This document shows positions 42,960 to 51,960 of a stretch of 64,000 bases of DNA, in pieces (positions within the stretch are counted from its first letter, which is position 1; the number at the start of each line of letters is the position of its first letter). The stretch spans positions 186,001-250,000 of the forward strand of contig NZ_JACXBS010000001.1 of NCBI RefSeq assembly GCF_014698015.1, in the 5' to 3' direction. The notes under the pieces were generated by a model that did no database searches, was not told the origin of the DNA, and was given only the letters and a program-made list of their open reading frames with translations. Origin of the DNA: Kocuria sp. cx-455. GTDB lineage: Bacteria; Actinomycetota; Actinomycetes; Actinomycetales; Micrococcaceae. A program made the position numbers and the translations under genes.

Positions 42960-43982
42960 ATGCTCACCCTGACGAGCCCGCGTTCCAGCCGCGTCCCGCG
43001 CTGGGTCGTATTTTCCCTCTTTGCGCTTCTCGCGGCGGTGTCGCTGGTGGTCTGGTCCGCCGACGCCGCTCGGGCCGCTCAAGTGCCCCCGCGTCCGGAT
43101 TCCGGGGCGGTGCTGGACCAGGCCGAGATCCTCTCCGACGCTGACGAGCAGCACATCAACGAGCGGATCGGCCGCGGCAACGAACAGAATGACTTCATCC
43201 GCGCGGCCGTACTCACCGTGGACGGCGTGGACGGGGATTTCGAAGACTTCACCCGGCAAGTGGCTACCGAATGGGGCGTGGGTGAGGCCGGTCGGGACAA
43301 CGGTGTCTTGATCGTCGCGGACATGGACGACCGCAACCTGCGCATCGAAGTGGCCGACGGCGCACGTCAAGTGCTCTCGGACGACACCGCGGAAGTCATC
43401 ATGGAGGACCATCTGGAGCCCGGTTTCCGGGACGAACAGTACGCCCAGGCCTTCCTCGCGACCGTGGATTCGGTGTACGACCAAGCGAACCCGGAGTCGG
43501 CGGCCCAGGCTGCCGCGGATCGCGAGCGTAAGGGGAACATCGTCACCGCGATGCTCCTCGGCATTGCCGGGTTGGTCGTGGCCGTGGTGCTCGGGTCCAT
43601 CCTGTGGTGGCGCAGGGACCAGAAGAAGATCCGTGAGCAGGCGGACCGTGAGATCGAGCGGTACCAACGCGAGCATCCGGGCGAGGAGATCTCGGATGAG
43701 GTCCGCAAGAAGTACTACACGTACCGTTCCAATCACCGGAAACCGCCCAAGGAGGGTAAGAAACCGCCCACAGCCAAGGACCAGGACGGCGTGGAGCGGG
43801 ACGTGCAGTACGCCTCGACGTTCCAGAGTTGGTTGCCGCTCTACCTGATGTACCCGGCGATCTACAGCGGCGCCAACCACTCGACCTCTGCGAGCGGTTC
43901 CTCCGGCTACTCGGGTTCTGCCGGTGCGTCCTTCGGTGGTGGCGGTGGTTTCAGCGGCGGCGGTTCATCGGGCAGCTTCTGA
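42960..43982 (+). CDS. TPM-domain membrane protein (YgcG-like)
   Basis: 340 residues from ATG 42960 with GAGGAGG just upstream. A signal peptide ends near ADAARAA (~residue 39). The TPM domain (about 48-170: VLDQAEILSDADEQHINERI, AVLTVDGVDG, EWGVGEAGRDNGVLIVADMDDR) faces outside. A helix at ~194-215 anchors it, then a basic/acidic cytoplasmic region and a Ser/Gly C-terminus (FGGGGGFSGGGSSGSF) typical of the group. TPM proteins are linked to membrane-protein quality control and photosystem repair, with phosphatase activity in plants. No partner is adjacent. Confidence 0.82.
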   Translation: MLTLTSPRSSRVPRWVVFSLFALLAAVSLVVWSADAARAAQVPPRPDSGAVLDQAEILSDADEQHINERIGRGNEQNDFIRAAVLTVDGVDGDFEDFTRQVATEWGVGEAGRDNGVLIVADMDDRNLRIEVADGARQVLSDDTAEVIMEDHLEPGFRDEQYAQAFLATVDSVYDQANPESAAQAAADRERKGNIVTAMLLGIAGLVVAVVLGSILWWRRDQKKIREQADREIERYQREHPGEEISDEVRKKYYTYRSNHRKPPKEGKKPPTAKDQDGVERDVQYASTFQSWLPLYLMYPAIYSGANHSTSASGSSGYSGSAGASFGGGGGFSGGGSSGSF

Positions 43983-43988
43983 GGACCT

Positions 43989-44002
43989 GGGGGGTACCCC
44001 CC
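43989..44002. other. GGGGGGTACCCCCC palindrome at a convergent junction
   Basis: A perfect 14-bp G/C palindrome, extended by CT..AG and two extra Cs, lies between the TPM gene and the convergent ABC permease. It may serve as a compact bidirectional terminator, but it lacks a T-tract. Confidence 0.35.
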
Positions 44003-44023
44003 CCAGCGGCGGCGTTCGCTCTT

Positions 44024-44827
44024 TCAGCGAATACCCGTGCGGGCGATGCCCTGCACGAACCACTTCTGCAGTATCAGGAACAGGATCACGAGGGGTAGAC
44101 AACTGATCAGGCCAGCGGCCATGAGCCCGCCGTAATCGTTGCTGAATTCGCCCTGCAGGAAGCGTAGTGACACGGGCAGTGTGTAGAGCTGCGGGTCCTT
44201 GAGCACAATCAACGGCCATAGGAAGTCGTTCCACGTGTTCATGAAGGCCAACAACACCATGACCGCGATCAAGGGTTTGGCCAGGGGCAGCACCACGGAC
44301 CAGAAGATCCGCAGCTGACCGGCGCCGTCCAACTTGGCGGCCTCCAGCAGTTCATCCGGGATGGAGAGGAAGAACTGGCGGGCCAGGAAGATTCCCAGAG
44401 CCGTGGCCGCGGTCGGCAGGATGACTCCCCAGAACGTGCCGTAAATTCCCAGATTGGACACGATCCTGAACTGCGGGATCATGATGGCCTGCGCGGGAAT
44501 CATGAGCGTACTCAGCACCAGAATGAACAGTGCCGAACGGCCCCGGAAAGGAATCTTGGCGAACGCGTATCCCGCGAGCAGGTTGATGCTCACGGACAGC
44601 ACCACCGTCACCAGGCTCACCGCCACCGAGTTCAGGACCCACGTGCCAATGGGATACTTCTCGAACAGGTTCTGGAAGTTGGCCAGTGTCCAGGAATTCG
44701 GGATCAGGATGTTCCCGGCGAACAATTCGGAACGGGTGGAGAAGGCCATGCGCACCATGGCGTAAAGCGGGAACACCATGATCACGGTGATGACCGTGCA
44801 GATGGCCACGCGCAGTCCGGTTCTCAT
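44024..44827 (-). CDS. Carbohydrate ABC transporter permease (MalG-type)
   Basis: 267 residues, six helices. The EAA loop is ELLEAAKLDGAGQLRIFWSVVLPLAKP, the site that contacts the ATPase. The C-terminus NDFLWPLIVL..LYTLPVSLRFLQGEF is typical of CUT1-family MalG-like permeases. It overlaps the upstream permease by four bases (44824-44827). It forms a sugar importer with that permease and the lipoprotein at 45891. No ATPase gene is present, so a shared MsiK-like ATPase is likely. Confidence 0.9.
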   Translation of the reverse strand: MRTGLRVAICTVITVIMVFPLYAMVRMAFSTRSELFAGNILIPNSWTLANFQNLFEKYPIGTWVLNSVAVSLVTVVLSVSINLLAGYAFAKIPFRGRSALFILVLSTLMIPAQAIMIPQFRIVSNLGIYGTFWGVILPTAATALGIFLARQFFLSIPDELLEAAKLDGAGQLRIFWSVVLPLAKPLIAVMVLLAFMNTWNDFLWPLIVLKDPQLYTLPVSLRFLQGEFSNDYGGLMAAGLISCLPLVILFLILQKWFVQGIARTGIR

Positions 44828-45882
44828 GATGCGTCCTTCGTAGCGTGGGGTGCGCTTGCGGGGCCGTCGGTACGAACGCCGTGGGCCCCCTTACGACGTG
44901 TGCGTCTCGTGGGTCCGGTGGACTCGGACTTGGGGGAGCGCAACTGGAACGCCGTCATCACGAGCGTGAGCAGGAACAGCACCACGCCGATGGTCGAGCC
45001 GTACCCGAAGTCACGGGCGGGTCCGAACCCCTGGTCGTACGCGTAGGTCACCAGCATGGACGTGGAGTTGCCCGGACCACCCCCGGTCATCACGTAGACA
45101 ATGTCGAAGATCTGGAAGGACCAGATCACGTTCATGATCACCAGGAACAAGGTGGAGGGCGCCAACAGGGGGCGGGTGATGTACCAGAACTGTTGCCAGG
45201 AGTTCGCTCCGTCCAACCGTGCGGCCTCGTAGAACTCTTCCGGGACGTCCTGCAGGGCGGCCAGGTAGATGACCATGGCGAAGCCCGCGCGGGTCCAGAT
45301 GGTCATGAGCACCACGGAGATCATGGCCAGGCTCCCGCTGGACTGCCACGGCAGCCCGCCCACGCCGATGCTGCGCAGCAGGTTGTTGAGCACCCCCACG
45401 CCCTCGTTGAACAACAGCAGACCCATGAGCGAGGTCACCAGGTTGCTCAGCACGATGGGCAGGTAAATGGCGGTGCGGAAGATCCCCCGCCCGGGTATCG
45501 CTTTGTTCAGCAGCAGTGCGAAGCTCAGGCCCAGGCCAATGCTGATTGGAACGGTCAACACGGTGAACACCACGGAGTTGAGCAGTACCCGCCAGAAAAT
45601 GGGGTCGCGGAACAACCGTGCGTAGTTGTCCAGGCCCACCCAGCCGTTGCTACCCAGCGGGGTGGCGGCCTGGAAGGACACCACCCACGTGAGAATCAAC
45701 GGCAGGAACAGGAACGCGATCAGGATGATCATGTTGGGTGTGACGAACGCCCACCCGGCCGCATTGGTCCCCGCCGAGCGCTTGGCGCGGACCGGCGGGG
45801 GCGGTGTGGTCGTTGGGGGTCGTGTGCCCGGTGCGGGCTGGGTGGCGGAACCCGGGTCCGCCCCGGTGGCTGCGAGACTCAT
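44824..45882 (-). CDS. Carbohydrate ABC transporter permease (MalF-type)
   Basis: 352 residues from ATG 45882. A long Pro/Thr-rich cytoplasmic N-terminus (to about 42) precedes six helices. The EAA loop is EEFYEAARLDGANSWQQFWYITRPLL, with the characteristic FDIVYVMTGGGPGNST segment after it. A basic C-terminal tail (PTRRTRRKGAHG) is longer than usual. The gene starts nine bases after the binding-protein stop and overlaps the MalG-type gene. Confidence 0.9.
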   Translation of the reverse strand: MSLAATGADPGSATQPAPGTRPPTTTPPPPVRAKRSAGTNAAGWAFVTPNMIILIAFLFLPLILTWVVSFQAATPLGSNGWVGLDNYARLFRDPIFWRVLLNSVVFTVLTVPISIGLGLSFALLLNKAIPGRGIFRTAIYLPIVLSNLVTSLMGLLLFNEGVGVLNNLLRSIGVGGLPWQSSGSLAMISVVLMTIWTRAGFAMVIYLAALQDVPEEFYEAARLDGANSWQQFWYITRPLLAPSTLFLVIMNVIWSFQIFDIVYVMTGGGPGNSTSMLVTYAYDQGFGPARDFGYGSTIGVVLFLLTLVMTAFQLRSPKSESTGPTRRTRRKGAHGVRTDGPASAPHATKDAS

Positions 45883-45890
45883 CCGCCCAC

Positions 45891-47198
45891 CTATGCCGAG
45901 ACGATCTGGTTCACGCGATCCGCGATGCCCTTGAGGGCATCGTCCACCGACCTGCCGCCCACGAAGCACTGCTCCAATTGTTCCTGCAACTCCGTGTTGA
46001 TCTGGCTGAAGCCAGGGATGGTCACCTGGGCGACGTCTTCGGGCTTGAGGGTGGTGGCCTGCGCGGTGAAGACCGGTGCCAGATCGGGGCGAACGCTGAG
46101 GTTCAGCTTCCCCTCTGCAACGGAACGTCGTGTGGGTAGCTCGATAGTCTCCTCGCAGAACGCTTTCTGGTTCTCCGCTTCCATCATGAAGCGCAGAAAC
46201 TCGCCGGCCTGGTCCGCCTTGTCGGTGGCCTTGTTGATCACCAGTGCATTGCCGCCCAGGTCGGAAGCGGCCCGCACGTCCTGCGGATGGTAGGTGGCCT
46301 GCCACTCGAACCGGGAACCGACGGCCGTGTTGAGCTCGGGAATTGTGAAGTTGCCCAGGGCAGCCATGGCCGTTTTGCCGCCCACGAACGCGTCACTCGA
46401 GTACACCCCGCTCTTGGGGGAACTGTTGGAGGGCACCACCTTATTCTCAAAAAGCGCCTTGGTGGTCGTGAGGGCGCGCCGCCCGGCGTCGGAGTCGATA
46501 GCGGCGCTCTTGAGGTCGTCGCTGAGCAACCGCCCGTTGGCCTGGAACAACCAGTTGAGCCAACGGTAGGCCCCGGCCTTCTGCCACTGGTAGGAATACG
46601 GTGCCACATCAACGCTGAGGGAGCCCTTCAGTTTGGTGAGGACCTCGTTGAACTCCTCCCACGTCCAGGCGTTCTCGAGCGAGTCCGGAACGGACGTGAT
46701 GCCCGCCTGCCGCAACAGGTCGGGGCGGTACACCGTGGCGGTGGTGTCTGTCTGGTGGGGAACACCGTAGGGCCTGCCGTCCAGGGACACCGCCTCCATG
46801 AACGCGGGAATCAGATCGTTCTTGAGATCGTCGTCCATCTGGTCGCTGAGGTCCAAGAGCTGGTCCGCACTGCTGTAGGAGGCCAAGGACGTGTAATCCA
46901 CCCGGAAGATGTCCGGAGCCGAACCGTCCTGCAACTGAGCATCGATGGTCGTGAACATCTCCGCGAACGGCACGAACCGCAGATCCACCGTGACCCCAGA
47001 GCTCTCCTGATACTTCTGCACCAGTTTCTTGAACGCTGACTGCTCGGAGTCCTGCCCCCACGAGACCATGGACAGGGTGTCGCCGCCACCCGAGTCGCTG
47101 CCTCCGCCGCCACCGGTGAAACCCGAGCAACCGGTCAACATAGCTGCGCCCGAGAGTCCCACGGCTCCTCGGAAAAGCGTTCTGCGTGAAATGTTCAT
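45891..47198 (-). CDS. Carbohydrate ABC transporter substrate-binding lipoprotein
   Basis: 435 residues from ATG 47198 with GGAG upstream; a longer in-frame extension to 47291 is rejected. The N-terminus combines a twin-arginine-like SRRTLFRG and a lipobox LTGC (C24), then a Gly/Ser spacer. The extracellular solute-binding family 1 pattern follows: LSMVSWGQDSEQSAFKKLVQKY, DIFRVDYTSLASYSSADQLLDLS and a late ALGNFTIPELN..GGNALVINKATDKADQAGEF. It binds a sugar or oligosaccharide of unknown identity. It is the first gene of the three-gene importer. Confidence 0.9.
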   Translation of the reverse strand: MNISRRTLFRGAVGLSGAAMLTGCSGFTGGGGGSDSGGGDTLSMVSWGQDSEQSAFKKLVQKYQESSGVTVDLRFVPFAEMFTTIDAQLQDGSAPDIFRVDYTSLASYSSADQLLDLSDQMDDDLKNDLIPAFMEAVSLDGRPYGVPHQTDTTATVYRPDLLRQAGITSVPDSLENAWTWEEFNEVLTKLKGSLSVDVAPYSYQWQKAGAYRWLNWLFQANGRLLSDDLKSAAIDSDAGRRALTTTKALFENKVVPSNSSPKSGVYSSDAFVGGKTAMAALGNFTIPELNTAVGSRFEWQATYHPQDVRAASDLGGNALVINKATDKADQAGEFLRFMMEAENQKAFCEETIELPTRRSVAEGKLNLSVRPDLAPVFTAQATTLKPEDVAQVTIPGFSQINTELQEQLEQCFVGGRSVDDALKGIADRVNQIVSA

Positions 47199-47333
47199 GG
47201 GCGGGACTCCGTTCCAGACGCGACCTGTCGCAGGTGCACCAGACGCTCGATTAGTAAGCATCATGATGACATCGGAAGTCACCCATGTCACCCCGCACTT
47301 TCAGAGGTGAGCTTCACGCGGGCCGACATTATT

Positions 47334-47380
47334 GGCAGAGGTCCGCAGCGTCTTACGCCCGAACGCTGCGGACCTCTGCC
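47334..47380. repeat. Perfect 17-bp hairpin between pdxT and the sugar importer
   Basis: GGCAGAGGTCCGCAGCG (47334-47350) pairs perfectly with 47364-47380 around a 13-base loop. It lies 8 bp beyond the pdxT stop and 136 bp before the binding-protein start, so it probably ends pdxST transcription. There is no T-tract. Confidence 0.75.
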
Positions 47381-47387
47381 ATATTTG

Positions 47388-48098
47388 TCAGGCGGCCGAC
47401 GCTTCCGCGGATCGCCGAGTGCGAACCAGCCCCAACAGCTCCTCGTGCACCGTGGTGTCCCCGGTGAGTTCGGGGTGGAAACTGATGCCCAGGATGTTGT
47501 CCTGCCGCACCGCCACCACCGCATCACGATACCGGGCCAGCACCGCCACGCGGTTACCCACTCGGGTCACGGCGGGCGCGCGGATGAACGCTGCGCGGAC
47601 CGCGTCGCTCGGGGCCGTCACGGCGTCGGCGGCCGGACCGAACGGATTAGCCGCGGCATCATCACATGGCTCACTGCGACCGGAGGGCGCTCGGGAACCC
47701 GCCCACTCCAGCGAAACCTCTGCGGAGTCCACCTGTGAGCCGAACGCGTTGCGGGTCACGGTCACGTCCAGAACTCCCAGCGATTGCTGACCGGGTGCGG
47801 GGTCCTCGATATGTGTGGCGAGCATGATCAGCCCCGCGCACGTACCCAGCACGGGCAGACCGGCGGCAATGACCTGCCGCAGCGGATCGAACAGCCCGAA
47901 CGTGCGGCACAGTCGATCCATGGTGGAGGACTCACCCCCGGGGAGGACGAGCGCGTCGATGACCGGAGCGCCGCGGTCCCCGACCACGTCCGATGCGGAC
48001 CGGACGCGGACCGCCCGGGCACCCAGCGATGCGAGTATCGCCAGGTGCTCGGCCACGCCGCCTTGAAGCGCGAGAACGCCGACGACCGGTTGGGTCAC
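47388..48098 (-). CDS. pdxT: Pyridoxal 5'-phosphate synthase glutaminase subunit
   Basis: 236 residues. Glutamine amidotransferase core: [24 protein letters not shown], the nucleophile C87 in [11 protein letters not shown], and H208/E210 in SFHPELTGD. It releases ammonia from glutamine for PdxS. It is longer than the usual ~195-200 residues because of an insert rich in Ala/Pro/Arg (about 128-175) before the last strands. The GTG start overlaps the pdxS stop by four bases. Confidence 0.93.
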   Translation of the reverse strand: MTQPVVGVLALQGGVAEHLAILASLGARAVRVRSASDVVGDRGAPVIDALVLPGGESSTMDRLCRTFGLFDPLRQVIAAGLPVLGTCAGLIMLATHIEDPAPGQQSLGVLDVTVTRNAFGSQVDSAEVSLEWAGSRAPSGRSEPCDDAAANPFGPAADAVTAPSDAVRAAFIRAPAVTRVGNRVAVLARYRDAVVAVRQDNILGISFHPELTGDTTVHEELLGLVRTRRSAEASAA

Positions 48099-49033
48099 CA
48101 GCCGCGCTCCGCGAGCCGGTGCGGAGCGGCCAGATCAGCCACGTTGATGCCGACCATGGCTTCGCCCAGGCCGCGGGAGGCTTCGGTGATGCGGGCGGGA
48201 TCGTCGTAGTAGGCGGTCGCAGCAACGATGGCGCGAGCGCGCTCGGCCGGGTTGCCGGATTTGAAGATCCCGGAGCCCACGAACACGCCGTCCGCGCCGA
48301 GCTGCATCATCATGGCCGCGTCTGCGGGAGTGGCAATGCCGCCGGCGGTGAACAGCACCACGGGGAGTTTGCCGGTGCGGGCCACCTCGACCACCAGGTC
48401 GTACGGGGCAGACAGTTCCTTGGCCTTCACGTAAAGGGCGTCGGGGGCGCAGTTGTAGAGGCCCTGCAGCTCGGCGATCTGCGAGCGAATGGTGCGGATG
48501 TGGCGGGTGGCCTCGGAGACGTCGCCGGTGCCGGCCTCACCCTTGGAGCGGATCATGGCCGCGCCCTCGGTGATCCGGCGCAGGGCCTCACCCAGGTTGG
48601 TGGCACCGCACACGAACGGCACGGTGAAGCGGTGCTTGTCGATGTGGTGAGCGAAGTCAGCGGGGGAGAGCACCTCGGACTCGTCGATGTAGTCGACCTT
48701 CAGGTGCTCCAGGACCTGCGCTTCCACGAAGTGGCCGATGCGCGCCTTGGCCATCACCGGGATGGATACGGTGTCGGTGATCTGTTCGATCAAATCCGGG
48801 TCACTCATGCGGGCCACGCCGCCCTGAGCGCGGATGTCCGCCGGCACGCGTTCGAGGGCCATCACGGCCACGGCTCCTGAATCTTCGGCGATCTTGGCCT
48901 GCTCGGCCGTGACCACGTCCATGATCACGCCGCCCTTGAGCATGTCGGCCAGTCCGCTCTTGACCAGCTTGGATCCGGTCACGGGAGTCTTGTTGTCCAC
49001 GGGAGATTGCACGGTTTGCGTCATATTGACCAT
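48095..49033 (-). CDS. pdxS: Pyridoxal 5'-phosphate synthase synthase subunit
   Basis: About 312 residues. A (beta/alpha)8 barrel making PLP from ribose 5-phosphate, glyceraldehyde 3-phosphate and ammonia. The two working lysines are K96 ([10 protein letters not shown]) and K164 ([10 protein letters not shown]); [10 protein letters not shown] and [32 protein letters not shown] are also intact. Starts at ATG 49033 or 49024 are both possible; neither has a strong ribosome site. It is the first gene of pdxST, divergent from pdxR. Confidence 0.94.
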   Translation of the reverse strand: MVNMTQTVQSPVDNKTPVTGSKLVKSGLADMLKGGVIMDVVTAEQAKIAEDSGAVAVMALERVPADIRAQGGVARMSDPDLIEQITDTVSIPVMAKARIGHFVEAQVLEHLKVDYIDESEVLSPADFAHHIDKHRFTVPFVCGATNLGEALRRITEGAAMIRSKGEAGTGDVSEATRHIRTIRSQIAELQGLYNCAPDALYVKAKELSAPYDLVVEVARTGKLPVVLFTAGGIATPADAAMMMQLGADGVFVGSGIFKSGNPAERARAIVAATAYYDDPARITEASRGLGEAMVGINVADLAAPHRLAERGW

Positions 49034-49041
49034 GCTGCCCG

Positions 49042-49096
49042 CCAAAGTGGCCCGGTGACAGATCCATAATTGAGTAATTCGAATAGTCCACTTTGG
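49042..49096. promoter_or_regulatory. Paired PdxR sites in the pdxS-pdxR divergent promoter
   Basis: CCAAAGTGG at 49042-49050 and its complement CCACTTTGG at 49088-49096 are a perfect 9-bp inverted pair 37 bp apart. The right copy, read on the minus strand, gives AAAGTGGACTA (49094-49084), matching the PdxR site reported in Corynebacterium as I recall it. It also abuts the pdxR ribosome site, suggesting autoregulation. Confidence 0.72.
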
Positions 49097-49104
49097 AGGA
49101 GCCC

Positions 49105-50613
49105 ATGCGGCATGCGCGTGTAGTGGATGTGCCATTGTCCGTCGACAGAGCCTCGGGTGTCCCGCTCGGCGAGCAACTGGTCGGCCAGGTCCGTGACCTG
49201 GTCGCCCGCGGTGTCCTGTGTGCGGGAGATCCGTTGCCCTCATCGCGGGTCTTGGCCGAGCGGTTGGGGACCTCGCGCGGCACGGTGGTCACGGCGTGGG
49301 ACGTGCTCGCGGGCGAGGGATACCTCACTGCGGATCATGGGGCCACCCGCATTGCCCCAGACGTTCGCGTGGTCCCCGCGGCGAGCGAACTCCCCGTGTC
49401 GACGACGCCGCCCCGCTCCTCCCGCCCTCGACGTAGCGTTGTGAACACGGGCCAGATCGACCTGCGGCCCGGCAAAGCACTCATCGCGGAACTGGATACT
49501 CCGGCTTGGCGGGGTGCCTGGCGAGATGCCGCGAGTGCCAACGCGGGGGAGGTGCCGTTACGGCAACACCTGGCCGAATACCTGCGATTGAACCGAGGGG
49601 TGGTGAGAGAACCGGACGACATCGTGATCACCGCGGGTGCCCGGGACGGACTCCAGCTGGTCCTGCGAGTCCTGGGTGCACTGCGCGGCCGCAGATTGCG
49701 CGTGGCGGTGGAGGACCCCGGGTACTCCGCGCTGCGCAGGGTGGTGGAGGCCACCGGGCACGTGGCGATCCCGATCCCCGTGGACGGGTTTGGTCTCGAT
49801 CCGGCCAACCTGCCCACCGGCGAGTGGGCGGGAACCGGCACGTGGGATGTGGCCGAAACTCCGGATGTCGTGGTGGTGACGCCCGGACACCAGTACCCGC
49901 TGGGCGGCACCATGCCCGTGAGCCGCAGGCTGGAACTGCTGCGCTGGGCTCGCCGCCACAGCGCCGTGGTGATTGAGGACGACTACGACTCCGAGCTGCG
50001 CTACACCGGACAGCCACTACCCGCGCTGGCCGCCCTCGACACCGACCGCGACACCGTGGTCACCCTCGGCAGCTTCACCAAAGTGCTGGGCAACGGCGTG
50101 GGCGTGGGACACCTGGTGGCACCCGATGATCTGCTCCCCAAGCTGCACACCCTGCGCGCGGAGCTGGGGTCACCTGTTTCGGTCTTGGCGCAGCGGGCAA
50201 TTGCGCGATTCATGGATTCGGGTCACTTGCAGCGCCACACCGCCCGGATGCGCCGCGCCTACCGCCGACGCCGCTCACTCATCGGACAGTCGCTCGCGAG
50301 CCTGCCCGGCGTGGCCGTGGTGCCCATGGCCGGTGGTTCCCATACCGTGATCGAGGTGCCGGACGAGGTCGCAGCGGTCGCGGCTACGGCCCGACGCGGG
50401 GTGCTGGTCAGTGGGCTGGGAGAATACTGGGCGGCGTCGGCGAACCGGGCGAGAACGCGCACGATGACCCCTGCGCTGGACACGGCAGAAGGCGGATGCA
50501 CCGCCCCCGGTTCGGAACTGCGCAACGGGCTGGTGCTGGGGCTGACGGCGTCGGACGCGCACCTTGAACGAGGAATGCGAGTGCTGCGGGATGTGCTCAC
50601 ACCGGGCCCGTAG
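49105..50613 (+). CDS. pdxR: MocR/GntR-type regulator PdxR
   Basis: 502 residues from ATG 49105 with GGAGGA upstream. The N-terminal GntR winged helix ([45 protein letters not shown]) is fused to a class I aminotransferase-like domain. PLP would bind K326 in [14 protein letters not shown]. The large domain also has DDYDSELRY. It is divergent from pdxST across 71 bp containing paired sites. By analogy with Corynebacterium it activates pdxST when PLP is low and represses itself. Confidence 0.9.
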   Translation: MRHARVVDVPLSVDRASGVPLGEQLVGQVRDLVARGVLCAGDPLPSSRVLAERLGTSRGTVVTAWDVLAGEGYLTADHGATRIAPDVRVVPAASELPVSTTPPRSSRPRRSVVNTGQIDLRPGKALIAELDTPAWRGAWRDAASANAGEVPLRQHLAEYLRLNRGVVREPDDIVITAGARDGLQLVLRVLGALRGRRLRVAVEDPGYSALRRVVEATGHVAIPIPVDGFGLDPANLPTGEWAGTGTWDVAETPDVVVVTPGHQYPLGGTMPVSRRLELLRWARRHSAVVIEDDYDSELRYTGQPLPALAALDTDRDTVVTLGSFTKVLGNGVGVGHLVAPDDLLPKLHTLRAELGSPVSVLAQRAIARFMDSGHLQRHTARMRRAYRRRRSLIGQSLASLPGVAVVPMAGGSHTVIEVPDEVAAVAATARRGVLVSGLGEYWAASANRARTRTMTPALDTAEGGCTAPGSELRNGLVLGLTASDAHLERGMRVLRDVLTPGP

Positions 50614-50729
50614 TCACTTCGGGGCCGGCACGGGCGTCAGCGAACACCACCAAGTTCTGCTCCCGGACGGCCCGCAGCTGTCTCCACTAGACTGGCCCGG
50701 TCCCACCCCGCCAATGAGGAGTATTTCGC

Positions 50730-51383
50730 GTGTCTCAGCAGATCCCGTCCCCCCGCGGCGGCGCATCCGGCGGCCGTCGCAACGGAGCGGATGTGCGGCA
50801 CGTTCTGTGGGTGCCCACGCTGAGTCGGTCCCTGGTCGCGCTGGTGTTCGGCGCGGTCACGATCTTCTGGCAGGAACCCACGGAGAACGCGGCACCGTGG
50901 GTGCTGGGTCTGTTTCTGGTGGCAACGGGCGCCGCGTGGCTGTTCCTGCACTTGCGCCTGAAGGCCCGCGAGGACGTTGACCTCGGCTCATTGGCCAATA
51001 TCCCTCAGCTCGCGGGAATCCTGTACATCCTGGGCGGGGCGCTCATTGCGATCATGGCGCAGCAGAACTGGCTGTTCGTGCTGCTGGCCGCCATGGTGCT
51101 TGGCCTCTGCGGCATCCTGGAACTCGCTCTGGGACTGCGTTTCCGCCAGAGCTTCCCGCTCGGTAGGGACTGGACCCTCAGCGGTCTGGTGACCGTGGGC
51201 GCGGGTATGGGCATGATGCTCGTGGAGGCGCTGGGCGCCAAGGCGGAGCTGGGCGTGGTGGGTGGCGTGGCCATCATCATCGGCGTCACCCAGTTCATTG
51301 CCGCGCTGAGCTTGCGCCACGATGCGCTCGCAGCGGACCGCGCGGGCTCTCCGGATAACGGCCGGCCGAAGCGCGTAGACTGA
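50730..51383 (+). CDS. HdeD/DUF308-type membrane protein
   Basis: 217 residues with six predicted helices in three hairpins (SLVALVFGAVTIFW, WVLGLFLVATGAAWLF, LAGILYILGGALIAIM, VLLAAMVLGLCGILELALGL and two more). This is the repetitive pattern of HdeD/DUF308 proteins. GTG 50730 follows GAGGAG. In enterobacteria HdeD relates to acid resistance; function here is unknown. The gene precedes another small membrane protein by 47 bp and they may be co-transcribed. Confidence 0.7.
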   Translation: MSQQIPSPRGGASGGRRNGADVRHVLWVPTLSRSLVALVFGAVTIFWQEPTENAAPWVLGLFLVATGAAWLFLHLRLKAREDVDLGSLANIPQLAGILYILGGALIAIMAQQNWLFVLLAAMVLGLCGILELALGLRFRQSFPLGRDWTLSGLVTVGAGMGMMLVEALGAKAELGVVGGVAIIIGVTQFIAALSLRHDALAADRAGSPDNGRPKRVD

Positions 51384-51430
51384 ACAGTTGATCTCGACTA
51401 TTTTTCGCTTGTTTTCGTAGGAGGATTCAC

Positions 51431-51883
51431 GTGGCCCAGCGCACCGAGCACAACGGCCGTCGCAAGACTGATATCAAGGGTCCCCTTGTCATTTCAGCCG
51501 TGCTGGCGGTCGTCGCCTTCGTGGTGGTCTCGGTAGCAGCCGCCGGCGGCACCGACAACGCCGCCCGTGTGGGGCTGGGTTTGATCGCCGCGGGCATCGC
51601 GTTCATCGCATCCGTGATCGTGTGCTCCACTCTCATGCTCCTGGAAAAGCCCAACGACCCCGAACTCGGTCAGGGCACCGGCGTGAATCGTTCCTCGGCC
51701 AAGCTGTTCGCCGAGAACAAGGCCCGCCGGCAGGCCGAGCAGGCACGCGGCGGGGGTTCAGGGTCGACGTCGCCCGGCAAGCCGTCCGGTGCCGCCGATT
51801 CCACGGACAATGGTGAACCCCAATACGGCCAGCGCGTCCGCCCCGACACCCAGGGTGAGGAACCGGGTTCGAGCGCCCGCTGA
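51431..51883 (+). CDS. Small two-helix membrane protein, unknown function
   Basis: 150 residues. A basic N-terminus (RTEHNGRRKTDIKG) is followed by two helices (LVISAVLAVVAFVVVSVAAAGG, VGLGLIAAGIAFIASVIVCSTLMLL) and a hydrophilic Gly/Ser/Arg-rich tail. No domain is recognised. The GTG start at 51431 follows AGGAG. A perfect 22-bp hairpin after the stop separates it from the convergent copper ATPase. Confidence 0.7.
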   Translation: MAQRTEHNGRRKTDIKGPLVISAVLAVVAFVVVSVAAAGGTDNAARVGLGLIAAGIAFIASVIVCSTLMLLEKPNDPELGQGTGVNRSSAKLFAENKARRQAEQARGGGSGSTSPGKPSGAADSTDNGEPQYGQRVRPDTQGEEPGSSAR

Positions 51884-51897
51884 TCAGCACCCCGCAA

Positions 51898-51942
51898 CGA
51901 AGAACGCCCTGGACCGTGAATCACGGTCCAGGGCGTTCTTCG
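51898..51942. terminator. 22-bp perfect hairpin, bidirectional terminator
   Basis: 51898-51919 and 51921-51942 are perfect complements (CGAAGAACGCCC..GGGCGTTCTTCG), with a practical loop of about five bases. Located between the small membrane protein and copA, with TTCTT/AAGAA ends; it can terminate both transcripts. Confidence 0.88.
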
Positions 51943-51960
51943 CGCAACCATCAGTAGGGA

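Noticed and set aside
44845-46293. 482-codon plus-strand frame opposite the ABC permease and binding protein
   Set aside because: The translation is Gly/His/Gln-rich without hydrophobic or domain pattern, and both opposing genes are certain.
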